From: Sphagnum magellanicum
Taxonomy: Eukaryota > Streptophyta > Sphagnopsida > Sphagnales > Sphagnaceae
Reading direction: 5' to 3'
DNA length: 64,000 nucleotides
Assembly (NCBI GenBank): GCA_021904315.1
Contig: CM038912.1
Coordinates: forward strand, 22,170,949 to 22,234,948
The first letter of the stretch is position 1; each line of letters begins with the position of its first letter. This document shows positions 1 through 12,545 of this stretch, piece after piece. The position numbers were made by a program, and so were the translations under genes. Under the pieces are notes generated by a model that saw only the letters and a program-made list of their open reading frames with translations, made no database searches and was not told where the DNA came from.

Positions 1-409
1 CCGATAGACTCATGGCATTGTAACTCCTTGGTAATTATGAAGTCAATTATGTGTGGACAAATTATGTGGGTGGTTTCAATTAGTTGAAAACCCTATCCAT
101 CTTGCCCACAATATTAAACATCCACCACAAAAATAGTTAGTAACTTCATGTATGTGATAAAATAGCAATTGCAAATGTGTCACCTAAGTTATATGTGTAA
201 TCAAAATCAAATTAGAAACTTACTAATGCCATATTCTTTTCAACTTGTGTTGGTGGAATGTTGGTTATGTCCTTCTTAGCTTGCCTTTGAATCAAAAGCA
301 AGGTCATGCATGCTAATTGATAATTGTTTCATAAAAGCCAACAATTCTTCCATTAAGACCAACATGTGTTTTTGACCCTTCATCAATAAGTTGGTGGTGA
401 GTTATGTAA
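1..409. other. AT-rich intergenic DNA, nothing recognised
   Basis: No open frame of useful length and no clear repeat unit is visible in this stretch. Confidence 0.5.
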
Positions 410-905
410 TGCTAGGCTAGGATACAACCTAGGGTAAATAGTTTGTAATAACCTAAAATGGTCTAGGGTATAATATATAATAACATAAGGCATAACTTAA
501 AATAGCCTAAAGTAAAATAATGTAGGGTGGAATAACCTATAATAGTCAATAATAACCTAGGGTTAAATAAATTAAAATAGCATAGGATGAAACAACCTAT
601 AATAATTGAGAATAGTTTAAAATGGTCAATAATCTTCTAAGGTAAAATAATTTAGAATAACCTAAGGTGAAATAACTTAGAATAATTCAATAGAACCTTA
701 ATAGTTGAAATTAGCCTACAATAAAATAACTTAAAACACTTAAAGTGGAATAAGTTAAAATAACTTAAAGTACAATAGCCTAAAATAACCTAGGGTGATG
801 AAATAACCTATAATAAGGAAAAAAAACCAAAAATAACCTAGGGTGAAATAACAAAAAAAAAACCAAAAACAACTTAATGTATAACCTAAAGTACAATAGC
901 CAAAG
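410..905. repeat. Degenerate minisatellite-like tract (AATAACCTAGGG-type unit)
   Basis: About 490 bases are built from variants of a short unit resembling AATAACCTAGGGTGA. Clear copies occur near 449, 525, 549, 655, 783, 803 and 829, joined by AT-rich variants such as AAAATAGCCTAAAGT. Spacing is irregular, so this is an old, diverged array. It is not the plant telomere repeat, although both carry an AGGG core. Confidence 0.6.
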
Positions 906-1333
906 ATATTTTTTAAAACAACATAAAAACTTATTCACTATAATGAATTGCTTAAATTAATGATGAATTATTTCAACTAGAAATTAAACAAAATGATTAT
1001 ATAGTGATCTTATAGTTTAAACAATGTGAAAATGACTAGGATAAAGTGAATTCATTTTACTTTAAGGTCCCACAATGATTTAAATTAATGAACTGCACCT
1101 CACTTTTGAACTAATGATGAAAGCAAATTATTTTGATAGTAGTGCAACAATAAAGAAAGATGAGTTTGGGTTTATACTTGTAATTTTAATGCCCTAATAC
1201 CCCTTGAGATCAATCTTTTGTTTTCCCATTACATGTTGAACAAATTTTCTATTTAGCTAATCCAAAAGAAAGAGGGTGAAAGATAGTTTTATGAAAAGAT
1301 CCCCATGGGAGGCAAATCATTGGATGTGTTGAG
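906..1333. other. AT-rich intergenic DNA, nothing recognised
   Basis: No gene or structured repeat is seen. Confidence 0.5.
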
Positions 1334-1675
1334 AATGACCTTATAAATTTAGATATGTTTAGAGTTGAGAGGTATGATACCTACACTACATTACAAGCAC
1401 CAATTTCTATTCTAGATGCAATTCACATTGCCAATGTTGTATAAAGTGTCATCCTCACATCAATTGATTTGGTTAGTAATGTAGCTAGTGGAGGGGAAGA
1501 AAATGATCTAGATAATTTAGACGAGTATCTAAGTGGATCTAGGGATTCTAAGAGTGATGGCTAGTTGATTATGGCATGCCCTAATTTACATTGGGGTCCA
1601 TATCAAAATGTTGATGATAACAAAATGCAAGGACTATGGAATTGTGCAATGAATTGCTTGTGTCAACCTGTTTGA
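1334..1675 (+). pseudogene. Fossil reading frame, unrecognised
   Basis: One frame runs 114 codons with only two internal stops and reads like protein. It includes NDLINLDMFRVERYDTY near the start, then an acidic stretch EENDLDNLDEYLSGSRDSKS, and ends at a TGA. No ATG-initiated gene, domain or partner exon was identified. It may be a scrap of a transposon-encoded protein, like other fossil frames in this window, but that is inference. Confidence 0.3.
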
Positions 1676-2522
1676 TACTATTGATTAATATAAGGTTTCC
1701 GCCCAACCATGGTATGTTAACCCTAAACCCTAAACTCAACCATGTTATGAGTGCCATTTTACGTCTATGTGTGGTAATATTTGCATATACAAATCCATCC
1801 GAGACTTGTGGATTTTGTTGTATGTGTAAATTAGTTGTGAAATTATGTTGGTTGAGTATATAAGATGTAATTTTGTTTAAGGACTAGCATGTTATGTTTC
1901 TATGACATGGACGCACAAGTGTATACTTAGGTGGGATTTAGTTTGTTTGAGTGGTTGTCACTACTCATCCCTTTTCTTCACATAAGGTGAGTACACATGA
2001 AGTTTGCAATTGAACTAAGTCAACTTTAATCACTTGTGCCATTAGCACTTCAAGGACAAACTAGGAATCCAAAACAGATAGTGTGAACTTAATCTCTTTG
2101 GTTACTTCTATTACCAAAATTGGAGATGAAAAATAGTTCAATGATTTTCTTAAATTACTTTTCCCAGTGCATAGGAAATTAAGAAAAATAATTACATACC
2201 TGGCATTAAATTAGCATTCCCAACTACATCAATCTGACACTTTATGACTAGTTAGAATGCCACATTAGATTTGATGTGATTAGAATGAGTCACATTACTA
2301 GACACCCATACTCCATGCAGGCATCAAGTTGTCCATGTGTAGGAGGAGGAGTGTCTCATTTGACTGGAATGGGGAAAATGGGTATAGTCAAATCAGACAC
2401 TATTACTTTTCATGGGGGTGCAAAATGGACAAAAAAGTTATCTTGTTCTGCCATATTGGACAAGCTATTCAGTCACATATGTCATACTAATTGTGATACT
2501 AGTAAGCTAGGGCCATTAAAAA
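1676..2522. other. Intergenic DNA with a short telomere-like motif
   Basis: No gene is seen. Positions 1719-1734 carry two and a fraction copies of CCCTAAA, the complement of the plant telomere repeat. The motif is too short to be a real interstitial telomere array. Confidence 0.5.
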
Positions 2523-2700
2523 AACATGGTTTTGTAAGAGTGGGGGAAGGGTGGTGGTGGTGTTGGATTTTTGTTGTTCCCAATGTGTTCCCATGAAGTT
2601 ATCATTTTGTTTCCAACAAGTTCTTAATGGGTTCCCCAAACATGTTCCCCATCATTATCCCATATCCTTTGTCATAAGTTTTACTCTTCTAACCGATATA
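2523..2700 (-). repeat. Dispersed repeat B, minus-oriented copy
   Basis: The segment has repeated TTCCCAATGTGTTCCC-type words followed by a run ending ATCCCATATCC. Reversed, it matches the segment at 3105-3260 in word order (GGGATA, GGGAACA, ACATTGGGAACA, C-rich tail). The two copies therefore form a spaced inverted pair. Identity is judged by eye. Confidence 0.45.
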
Positions 2701-3104
2701 AGCAGCCCCGAGGAGGAGATTACAACATGTCTATTTTTAATTTTGGGGATGGTCCAAAGCTTTATTTATTTATTTATTTTTGTTTATTTTATTGCGATGG
2801 GCTGATCAAAGATGCCCGATTACAAAAGAAAAAATAAATTGAATTATTAGTGTCCCCCACTATGAGTCACAATATACTACATATTCCCCGACCCCTTGCC
2901 AAATGAAAAAAAAAGAAAAAAAAAGAGCCCTCCCAGGTGCATGTTCAGCTCTGATTGGCGCATGGCGTACTCCCCCAACTTAGAAGCCTAAATTGTGCTT
3001 CCCTTCCCCAAAACAGAAGCAAGCTTTGTCACACTTCCCTTTGTCTATGCTGCTCCCTCAAGCTAATCCTCCCCCCCCTGAGTTTCCCTCCTTTACAAGT
3101 TATA
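2701..3104. other. Intergenic DNA between two inverted repeat B copies
   Basis: A short TTTA microsatellite lies near 2762-2790 and an A-rich tract near 2907. No gene is seen. Confidence 0.45.
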
Positions 3105-3260
3105 TACTTGGAAGTTGAACCATGATGGCCAAAACAATATGGGATAAAAATGAAGTCCTCTTGGGAACATCTTTGGGAACACATTGGGAACAGACCCAAA
3201 ACCAACAAATTCCTCCCCCCCCCCCTCCACCCCCCCCCCCCCAAAACCAAATGACAAGGG
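3105..3260 (+). repeat. Dispersed repeat B, plus-oriented copy with C-run
   Basis: It contains three closely spaced GGGAACA words (near 3173-3200), then two long C-tracts (about 3217-3227 and 3232-3242). Related GGGAACA-rich segments occur at 3440-3560 and 19100-19215, and in reverse at 2523-2700. Confidence 0.45.
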
Positions 3261-3439
3261 CATGAACTCTGGGTGTATATAAATATGAACCCATATATAC
3301 CCTAAAGTAGACCCTGTTCACATGCCCCACTTATGTCCACCACCTATTATGGTCTTCTTCTTTGGGCTACTACCTATGTGGTTTACAAGAGGAGGACTTT
3401 GAAGTTTGGGCCCCCAAAAAAAAAGGGGATAATGTGTGG

Positions 3440-3560
3440 TGCCATTGGAAACACGTGAAGAACAGAACAAATAACAATTGGGGAACTTGGTGGGAACAAA
3501 AAGGGAACATATGAAACACATTATTGGAACACTAAATTCCCAAAAAATTCCCTTTAAACC
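3440..3560 (+). repeat. Diverged repeat B segment
   Basis: Words such as GGGGAACTTGGTGGGAACA, GGGAACATATG and TTGGAACAC recur over about 100 bases. This resembles the other repeat B copies, but with lower similarity and no C-run. Confidence 0.3.
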
Positions 3561-4285
3561 CCCCCTTAAACCCCGCATTTTCATATTTGTGGGTGAGGAT
3601 GGACGAACAAGGCATCACACAAACATGCTGGCCCTGCCAATAGATAAAGATGTTGTACATCTACCTACTGTGTTCACACTCTAAAACACCCAAAAAAATC
3701 CATTCCAATCTAAACAGTCTAAACACTTTCACCAAAAAAACCAGTTCAGCTAATGTGAAATGGGTTCTAATAAGGTAAAACTTCCAAAAGTTGGATCCAA
3801 TCCAATAGTCCTTTGTCCCTGTGAGGGGGGGGGGGGCAGGGCCCAATAATAAAACCAAGACTTCAAACATAAGACTTCCCCTTGACCCTTGGTCTGGTGC
3901 AAAATTCATTCACATGTGTTAAACAGCTCCACCCAAATAACTCCATATTGAAATCAATCTGTCCTTGAGCACCTTTTGTGCTCTTCACTTTTGCCAAAAG
4001 AAGAAGAGCTTCATAGGTCTTCTTCAATGGTGGGTGGTCTCTCTCTCTCTTTCCCAACATCATATGTTGTGCATCTAAGTTGTTATTTATTGTAGGCAAG
4101 TACTTTCTTTCTTTTTTCCTCCTTATCTGCCCTTTGGCCTGAATCCAGCTTTTCCATCTTTTTCCTCACAAAAGATGGGATCATCCCAAGGCAAGAAAGA
4201 AAGCTTGGGGCCCCATGTTATCAGGTTGTGTGGACTTGTTATGGACACCGAGTGTGCCCATAACGCGTCCCAAAAGGTGCAGAAT
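3561..4285. other. Intergenic DNA with simple-sequence tracts
   Basis: A G-run of about eleven lies near 3826-3836 and a CT microsatellite near 4039-4051. No gene is seen. Confidence 0.45.
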
Positions 4286-4758
4286 GGGACCCCTACGAAG
4301 TGGTTATCAAGATGTGTTTGGGCACCACCAAACATGTCTAGGATGGGGCAAAAAAGGCTGTGAGGGAAAAAGAAGCAAAGTACTGCCTCTGCTGCAATAA
4401 CAAGTATGTGCACATATAATGTTAGGTAGGGTCTTGGGACCCCTACTAAGTGGGTATCAAGATGTGTTTGGGCACCACCAGACATGCCTATCTAGGATGG
4501 GGCAAAAAAGGCTGTGAGGGAAAAAGAAGCAAAGTACTGCCTCTGCAATAACAAGTATGTGCACATATAATGTTAGATAGGGTCTTGGGACCCCTACTAA
4601 GTGGGTATCAAGATGTGTTTGGGCACCACCAGACATGTCTATCTAGGATGGGGCAAAAAAGGCTGTGAGGGCAAAAAGAAGCAGCAGGCAGTACGAAAAA
4701 AAGTACTGACTTTGCAATAATAACAAGTATGTGCACATATAATGTTAGTAGGGTCTTT
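4286..4758. repeat. Tandem repeat, about 3 copies of a 150-bp unit
   Basis: Copies begin with GGGACCCCTA at 4286, 4436 and 4587, giving periods of 150 and 151 bases. Each copy contains ATCAAGATGTGTTTGGGCAC, a GGATGGGGCAAAAAAGGCTG segment, AAGTACTG and TATGTGCACATATAATGTTAG. Copies two and three are closest. Copy one differs in the count of a CTG triplet, and copy three carries an insertion of about 20 bases. The unit has no coding potential. Confidence 0.9.
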
Positions 4759-7700
4759 CTTTCTTCTTCTACACAAAAATGATATAAACGTGCTCAACTT
4801 TTTATTGCCAAACTTTTCCCAAAAAACCAAACAGAATGGACAAAAGGAAGAAAAGGCAGGATCCAAGATTAAAATATAAAGTAACCCTTACTTACTCTTT
4901 AGCCCAAGCACACATTGAAGCCATAGTTAATCATGTAAACTAGGTTATTATTTAGTTGGATGTGGGGATGGGTTGGGTTTGAACCAATGGTGATGTGTGG
5001 CTAACCCCAGCACCAGAGCATGGCTGAATGAAGATGGAGGAACCGTGAGGGACACTAAACCTAGTCCTAATAGGGACTTGTATAACTAATCAATTTATTT
5101 GGGAATGCGTGATTTCAATAAAAGCCAATTTAAGATCCTTGAAAAACCCACACAACATTGGGAATGACCTTAGTATCATCATCCTTGAATCACCCATATT
5201 AAAAGCTTTCTTTAGGATTCCAAATTGTGCTTGTGCCTCTAAATTAGGATTCTCATTTGACCATATTAAATTGCCTCTTTTGGGGGTATTAGGTTGCTTT
5301 TTTGACCATACTAAAAGTCCTGCATTGAGGTGCTACAACCACTATTCCCATAAGAGCTTTACTCACAATTCAAGAAGCCCTTCAACAATTTTTCACAAAT
5401 CTATAATTAATTGTTCTTTTTTAAAAAAAAATCAATTTAAACTTGAGTTGCGTATCAAATCGCTTTATATTTAAGCAAAAAAAATCAGTGTAGGAAAAAA
5501 ATTAAAGTCTAATATACTCAAAATGTTTATTCTAATGGTCTTAGGTGCTTTTTACCTTGGTGCTATTGAAACCCTTTAATTAAAGGTGGTTAGGATCAAA
5601 AGGGGTGAAATGTTTGAGCCTTTAATCTTATAAAAAACTACTAACTTCATTGTGTAAACAACGAAAAACTTTTATTATTAAAGGGTATGAATTGATCTCC
5701 TTGTTGTTGTTTGCTTTTGTAATCCTTTTTTAAAATTTGCAATACCTTTGAAATTTGTTTGAAGTAAAAGGTTGGCATAAATGGGATCTATGATGATGAT
5801 GTCAACTATAGCATAGACCCCATCCTTGGAAATGACTAATGCAACACGTGAACACAAAGTTAATAACACAATTGAAAGAAACATGTGAAATTGTTCATGC
5901 ATGACATGGAAGATAACTTCTCAAGCAATGGATGTGATATTTTATTGTCGTATTTGCATTTATTTCAAAAGTTGGATGTGAGTCAATAGGTTGTATACAC
6001 GCAACAACGAAGATATGCCACTAATGGATGGGGGGGCTTTACTTATATTTGAAGGGAGGTGGAGAATATTGTTAATGGTTGGTAAAATATGGTGATGATT
6101 GGTCATGATGTGAACCATGCTATTGCTAATATACCCCACACATGAAAAAGTGAGCTTGGTGAACCTCAAGCATCTCTTTATAATCAATATTGTAACTTTG
6201 GTGTGTTTAGGGTTTAGGGTTTGAATGTACCAAAATATAGACATTTTGAACAAAATCTACACAAATTCCTTTAAAATGTTAGTTCTATTTCTTTATACTT
6301 TACATAACATTACATCTCTCCAACATTATATATATTTGCCGGAATCTTTTCTATGTATGCCAACACAAGGGGAAAACACCTAAATGTGTGTTTGCTAAAA
6401 ATATATTCACAAGGAATAAAATGGCTTATACGTTATGTTTTGGATAAAATAAAATCTTTAAATAATGTGAAATTCAATTTATACTTGTAAATATGCATAA
6501 GATCAAACCATCCCCCAAAATAAGTTGAAACTAACCCAAACCTAAACTTGGGAAATTAAATGTTTATCTACAACCAAAGGTTTTTATAAAGGTTCGACAT
6601 GTTGTGGACCCTTAACTATTGGTTTAAAAAATGATTTGGCCCTAGATACAATGGGTTTTAATTTTTGAAAATATTCCTATACCTAGAATTAGCAAATCTT
6701 CCATATGTTTTGTTTCTCATTCTTGAAATCAATTTAGAATTGTGTGCTTATTTGGATAAATTATGTGGATCCTAAAAACAAAACTACATAGGGTTGGTTA
6801 TTCATGTGGTGGAATGTTTATTGGTCATTACAAAATAGCACTTGAAAACATGGTTGTTGAAAATTGAATGCATAATGATATACCTTACCTTAATATTGTT
6901 GGTTTTGTCATTAAATTAATCCTTTCAATGTTGAAATGAATTTTTGTGAAAATTGCTAGGAGATTTTGGTTAGCCAAATGGTTAAGTTGTAATTAATTAA
7001 GATTCAATTAAATTAATTAAACTAAACCATATTAATGATTAAATTAACTGCAAACTAGTTCCAATGTGAACAAGTGTAAGATATTTTGCAATTTTTCGGT
7101 ATAAAACCCAAAAGCTACAGTCTCAAATCACTTTAAATGATTTGAAACTCCATGAACATTCTTGTGTGTTTTTTATATTTTTGGGCATGTTTGTGTAGTT
7201 TTGCATTTTGTAGTTTCTCTTTGTGCAAGTTTTGTGTTTTTTTTGTTCTAAAGCTTGGATTCCTATGTTTTGTTTCATGTTTGCAAGTGAACTCATGTTT
7301 TGAATCACAAAAAGTCTAATCTAGTTTAGTGTTGTGACAAAGCTAAATTTTGTTTAAGCACTAGGTTTATTTGTGTTTTGCATAAAAGTTTGGTATGACA
7401 AGTTGTCGTGTTGTTTTGTTGGGGTGTTTGTAAAACTCATTGTTTGCTATTTGTGTTTGTTCTAATGTTGCAACTAACACAATTTACCTTTGGGGGAGGG
7501 GGGGTTGTTCTTGGTCTACTCAACAAATGATTTTGCCAATTTTGGAATTTTTTTTGGTTCAAAAAATCAAAAGAGTTTCCCAAATAAGGTTTAGGTACCT
7601 CAAAGTTGGAAAACTATATATATACGACAATAAAAAGAAGGTAGTGCCACAAAGGGCCCCCTTATTTTCTTTTCTTTTTTACTATTTTTATTTTTATTTT

Positions 7701-9984
7701 ATCTTTTCCTCCTTCTCTCCCTCTCTCTCTCATAACATCTTGGTGTTAATGTTCATGGAACATAACAATAAAGTGGCAATATCAAGATCTGCCACTACCA
7801 TCACCTAAGCTCCAAATGTTTGATGAATTTTATTGGCAACAACAATAGGTGGTAGGGAATGACCTTCTTCCTCATTGTTGTGATCATCCTTTTCTTCATT
7901 GGAATGTAGTAATAGTTGCACTTGTAGCTATAGAGGCAGGCAAGGAGGAGGGGTTGTAGGAAGGGGAGGTGAACTGGGGTGGGTCTAGTAATGGCACAAA
8001 TCACCATTGATGTGGAATTGTTTGTAAGCTCATTTAAACCTAAGCCAAGATTGCCAAGTTTAACATGTTTCACAGGTGCAAGAGCTTCAAAGGCATGTTT
8101 GGGATAAGGAATAAAAAAAGGTCCAATATGAACCTCCTTTTTTTTTTCCTTTTTTTTTTCAAAAATCCCAAATGTGATGTTTAAGAAGGGACATGTTCAG
8201 CACCAATTTGAACCTACTACGTGGCGAACTTTTTATTTTTATAAAAAATTAAAATTTTCATCCACAAGGAAGCCATTTCATCCCATAATTTGGATGTTAA
8301 AAAAATCATCCATCAATTTTCCATTTGACTAATGGGTCAACAAAAATTAATGACCAAACAAGGTTTATTTATTATTGTGGAAAATTCAAGCCCAATGATT
8401 AGATATAGATTTTTTAATTAATTGATTGATTTTCAAATTTAATTTTGGAATTAAGTGAGCATTTTTTTCAAATATATATATGGAATTGAATTGGAATATC
8501 GTTTCTGTCAAGAATTTTTTCAAGAAGATATTTATGCATGTGAAAATTTTAACCTATTTGGATACAAAAGTTTTAAATTTTTTTAATGTGTAAAAAGTAG
8601 CATGTGTGGGGACAATTTGGAACGAATTTTTAGGAAGTTCTCCTTTTTGTTAATAAACATTCAATCATGTGAACTACAAATGGCGAAATGCCATGCCAAT
8701 AGTGGACACGGAGGATTTTGAATTTTTATTGTAATTTATGAATGGGAATCCCAAAAATGAACATCTTGTCATATGAAAAGTTTGCCCCCATTTGTATTGT
8801 TGCATTGTGCATGTTCCTATCGTTGTGTTGGTTAGGCTATTGTTTAATTTCAAGGAGTAAAGGGGTTGGTTGAATTATGTGCCATTGGTCAACACCCTAG
8901 AGTAAGCACATGTTCTTGGGTTGATATCTCAAAAACCTACACATATACTCCACAATGGGAAAGCCAAGATGAAAGGCTATGAGTTGTCTCACATGTGTTA
9001 ATTGCCACAATGAACCTTGGGGTTGTAATTGGTGTGGGTAATGGCCAAACATGGGACAAAGTTACCCACCAATTTTGACTATTGTGAAGGTCTTATTTGA
9101 CTCTTAGTTGTTTAGACACAATGGTTAATATTTTAAATGAGTGTACATTGTAGGTTGTAAAGGGTTGATGTTGTTATGGATATTTTAAATTTGACAACAT
9201 AGTTATCACATTGTTTGTTTGTGGTGCTGAAATCAAGTTGATAATTGATAAATGATCATTTTCATGTTCATTGTGAACCCCATGTCCATTTGGCCATGTG
9301 GAATATTGTTTTCAAGGTGATTGTAAATGCTTCATAATTTCAAATTTTGGAATCCTTACATGTGCCAACATCCCTTTAGGATTAAGGTTTGTATACCCAT
9401 GTTTAGGGTTAAGGTTCACCACAAAAAAGGCACAAGATTTAAGGACATGGGACATGGTTATCAACATTAATGGGCAATAGTGTTCATGAGGTGAGGGGTG
9501 CCATTTAAACCACCCACACTGCCTTCATCATCATATGGGAGGGATTTTTTGAACATAAAAACAAATTCACTTGCATGTTTATTTGCTACACCATTATTGT
9601 GGGGCATGGAAGATTTATCTAGAAACACCAATGAACCTTGATGATATTTAGTGACAACAAAGATTAAAGAATGGTGATTATATTAATTGCCCAATTATGT
9701 TTCTATTAGCACAAGCATTATGGACCTAAGTGGTGCCATGATAACTCTTAGTAATAATTTGGCTAATAGAAATGGAAGTAATGGTACTAGTGCAACCCTT
9801 GAGAATGGTGTGCCAATCCTTACATTGGTAAACAATGTCTTTTGCCAACATTCAACCCAATTATGGAATTTTTATGTAAGTTGTGATGGAATTACCATGG
9901 GGTTTAGATTTTAAAACTACACATTTTGTACGGGTTTTAACACAATCCACATGAGAATTTGTGTGAGGTGTATGCCTGAATGCA
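4759..9984. other. Long intergenic stretch, no supported gene
   Basis: Open frames here (for example 5109-5474 and 7440-7808) lack family similarity and run through low-complexity DNA. A TTTAGGG-type motif of two and a half copies lies at 6206-6222. A pyrimidine-rich tract lies at about 7660-7730. On the minus strand, 8100 to 7801 gives a protein-like frame (KHVKLGNLGLGLNELTNNS) that may be another fossil fragment. Confidence 0.4.
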
Positions 9985-10760
9985 ATGATTGATCAATATG
10001 ACCTAAGAAATCATAGAGGCACAAGTTGTTTAGTTTTTCTATGGAATACTAAACAAATAACTAACATGATGTGTTCAAGACATCATGTTGAACCAGTTGG
10101 TGCAACTAACTTTGGCAAATGTGTTACAAGTTTCAAAACACATCGAGTTCAACATGGTCAAGGAGAAGGTTATGACTATTGGATTCAACAAGGACACAAT
10201 TTGAAATTCTTCGGCTAGTTCATCATAACTAGGATCATCACAATGCAATCCATTAGCGAAGGGAGTTGCCCAAAAGTTCAAGGGGCCTTTAAAGGAAACC
10301 CAAATGTCTTCCGTGAAACTATCCTATTCAAGATAACAAGTGACATGCTAGATCTGCAATGGGGATCATCTTAAGAAAGAGTGCCATAAAAGAACCAAGG
10401 GCAAAATAATTTTGTGTGGCATTGTGATCATTATGTTAAAATCGGTCATGATGAAGGCCATTGTTTTTAGTTGCACCTAGACATGCAATTGGGTCAATCC
10501 AAATCCATTAACACCAAGCAAGGGCACAACGAGGCCAAACACACTAAAGGAAAAAATGTTTTCATCAAGGATTCAACTCCAAAAGCAAACAAATGATAGG
10601 TTAACTCCTCCAAACATGGTTTGCACGTTTGGATGCACTTGTCATGAGTATGGTGACACAAAAAGGTGCATCATCATCAAGTTAGTCCAAGGATTACAAA
10701 AATAGTATGTCTTCCGATTTGAATGCAAATCCCATATAAAGTGATAGCACACAAAGGCCC
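9985..10760 (+). pseudogene. Decayed retroelement-type gag/zinc-knuckle gene
   Basis: A protein-like frame with scattered stops. Near 10400-10455 it reads WHCDHYVKIGHDEGHCF. This matches the CCHC zinc knuckle of retroelement nucleocapsid proteins (CxxC, four residues, H, four residues, C), except that the second cysteine has become tyrosine. Downstream comes a basic, lysine-rich stretch, which is usual for nucleocapsids. A further Cys-rich piece in another frame (10617-10700) contains FGCTCHEYGDTKRC. Upstream, 9985-10215 is open but unrecognised. No protease or RT follows directly. The gag assignment rests mainly on the knuckle. Confidence 0.5.
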
Positions 10761-11636
10761 CCTAGAAATTGTAATCACAAGTATAATCTTTTTATAATTA
10801 ATTTTTTGGGTAACATATGGATTATTTTTGCTTGTTTGAAATATATTTGATTATTTTTAGACTTAATCGAATAAATTATCTTTAAAATCCAACAAAAAAT
10901 AAAGAACTTGAAAATATATTTGTGACAAAATAATACTTGTCACATAGTTTGAAAAATTGTATATATATTTCAAAACTAAGATTGTGTCTGGAATTTTTTG
11001 GTGAATTTTTAAAATTATGGTGTATGATATTGATATACATCAATTAAATTTAGGACCATTTACAAATTTGAAGTTTTTGGATGAAATTTCATTCAAAAAA
11101 TGTGTTTTTTCTCATTTTTTACTAATAAATGCATAATAATTTTTTTATTTAAAAAATTTACTACCATATCAAAGAGGAAAAGATTTTATAGATGGGCATT
11201 GCATTTTTTTTTCATTTTTCTTTTGTTTGGTAATGCTTCATGAAGCCCTATGGCTGTTGAAAAATTATAAGTATTATATTTTATGTTTATTAATTTTATC
11301 CAATTCTTTTCATTTAACCATTGGATCAAGATCAATTTTGACTCAAAGTTCACTTTGAGTTCCAAAATGTTGTTTTGCAAATTTTTAATGTTTTTGCTTG
11401 TGTTTAGGATAGCGAAAGGATGCCATCAAGATTCTAGCTTGCTATGTACTATGATATTCATTATACATCACCTTCTTTGGTGAAAATTGATTCACCCTTA
11501 ATGTGTTTCCACCTTATATTTTTATGGAATGGGGTTGGTTAATCCTTGGCAACATTCATTGCAATTGATCAAAGATTGGGGCTGGAAGACAGTGGAAACC
11601 AAAATAGGCCTTCCATTCCATGCAACATGTTTTTGG
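10761..11636. other. AT-rich intergenic DNA, nothing recognised
   Basis: Homopolymer-rich AT DNA. Short open frames on both strands look fortuitous. Confidence 0.5.
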
Positions 11637-12545
11637 TCATGGCAACACTAATGACAAGATCAAATGCATGGGTGTATAAACCATAGGGTGTTGATGCACA
11701 ATTGAACCCACAACATGGTGATGCACAAAGCCAAGTGCATTTTCCCCAATCTTTTGAATTAAATACACAATAACTAACCTTTTGGGGGCATCAACCTTAA
11801 GCGCCATTTCGACAAGGTCGAAGAATAGGTCTAGTTTTAATATTAGAACTAGGACACCAAATAGTTTATTGGAGGTCATTGTAAATGTGTGCCAAATACC
11901 TCTTTTTTTGGTGAAAACCTTGATTATTTCTAGTATGTAGCTAGAGGTAGTATTTCACCTCACAACCACATTATGTGAGGAAGGGAAATCACCAAGGATG
12001 GTGGCTAAGTTGGCCAAAGAGTCTATGTTGACAACATCTTTCCCTAATGTTATTGAGGTAGGTTCTACTATTTTGGGAAGTATAATCTTGGCATGTAACT
12101 ATGGCCAAGCTTCAAGATCTTCCAACACATTTAACCATTGATCAAGCTAGCATCATTCTTAGTGTTGTAGTGATGAACAATGAAGGAGTTATTCAATTCA
12201 TAGGTAACAATGACAATATTGACCATTAAATGTTCTTTCGGCTTTCAAATAATTGTTGATGTTGGGCAAGGCATTTGCTAAAGGTCTTATGTTGATGGAA
12301 GTCAACCTTGAACCATGTCCATACCAAATTATGACATCCATAAGCAATTCCAAAACAACATGAAGGTTGAAAAAATAAAACATCATAATTTTGGTCAATA
12401 CCGATAATTTAACAATTTACATGACTATGTGAACACATGTCATGGTGAGAATATCATGCCATATGATGTGTTGGTTGGGGGTGCAATTTTATATCCCTTG
12501 GGAGTTAACTTGTATTTTAGGGAAAATGCAATGTACTATTGACTA
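11637..12545 (-). pseudogene. Fossil coding region, minus strand, unrecognised
   Basis: Reading the minus strand from 12545 downward gives protein-like blocks broken by few stops and frame changes. About 12398-12198 includes PLANALPNINNYLKAERTFN. About 12090-11900 includes SITLGKDVVNIDSLANLATI. 11879-11637 includes VEMALKVDAPKRLVIVYLI. The composition is far from what random AT-rich DNA would give. I recognise no domain. A degraded transposon gene is the simplest reading. Confidence 0.35.

Noticed and set aside
1719..1734. Interstitial telomere array (CCCTAAA), also 6206-6222
   Set aside because: Only about two and a half units at each site, which is common by chance in plant DNA and too short to mark a fusion point.
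3173..3200. Possible CRISPR-like spacing of GGGAACA repeats
   Set aside because: Units are seven to nine bases with irregular spacers and belong to a dispersed eukaryotic repeat. No cas-like gene exists in this plant DNA.
5109..5474. 121-codon open frame
   Set aside because: No recognisable domain. It runs through T-rich low-complexity sequence, and no flanking exon or promoter is seen.
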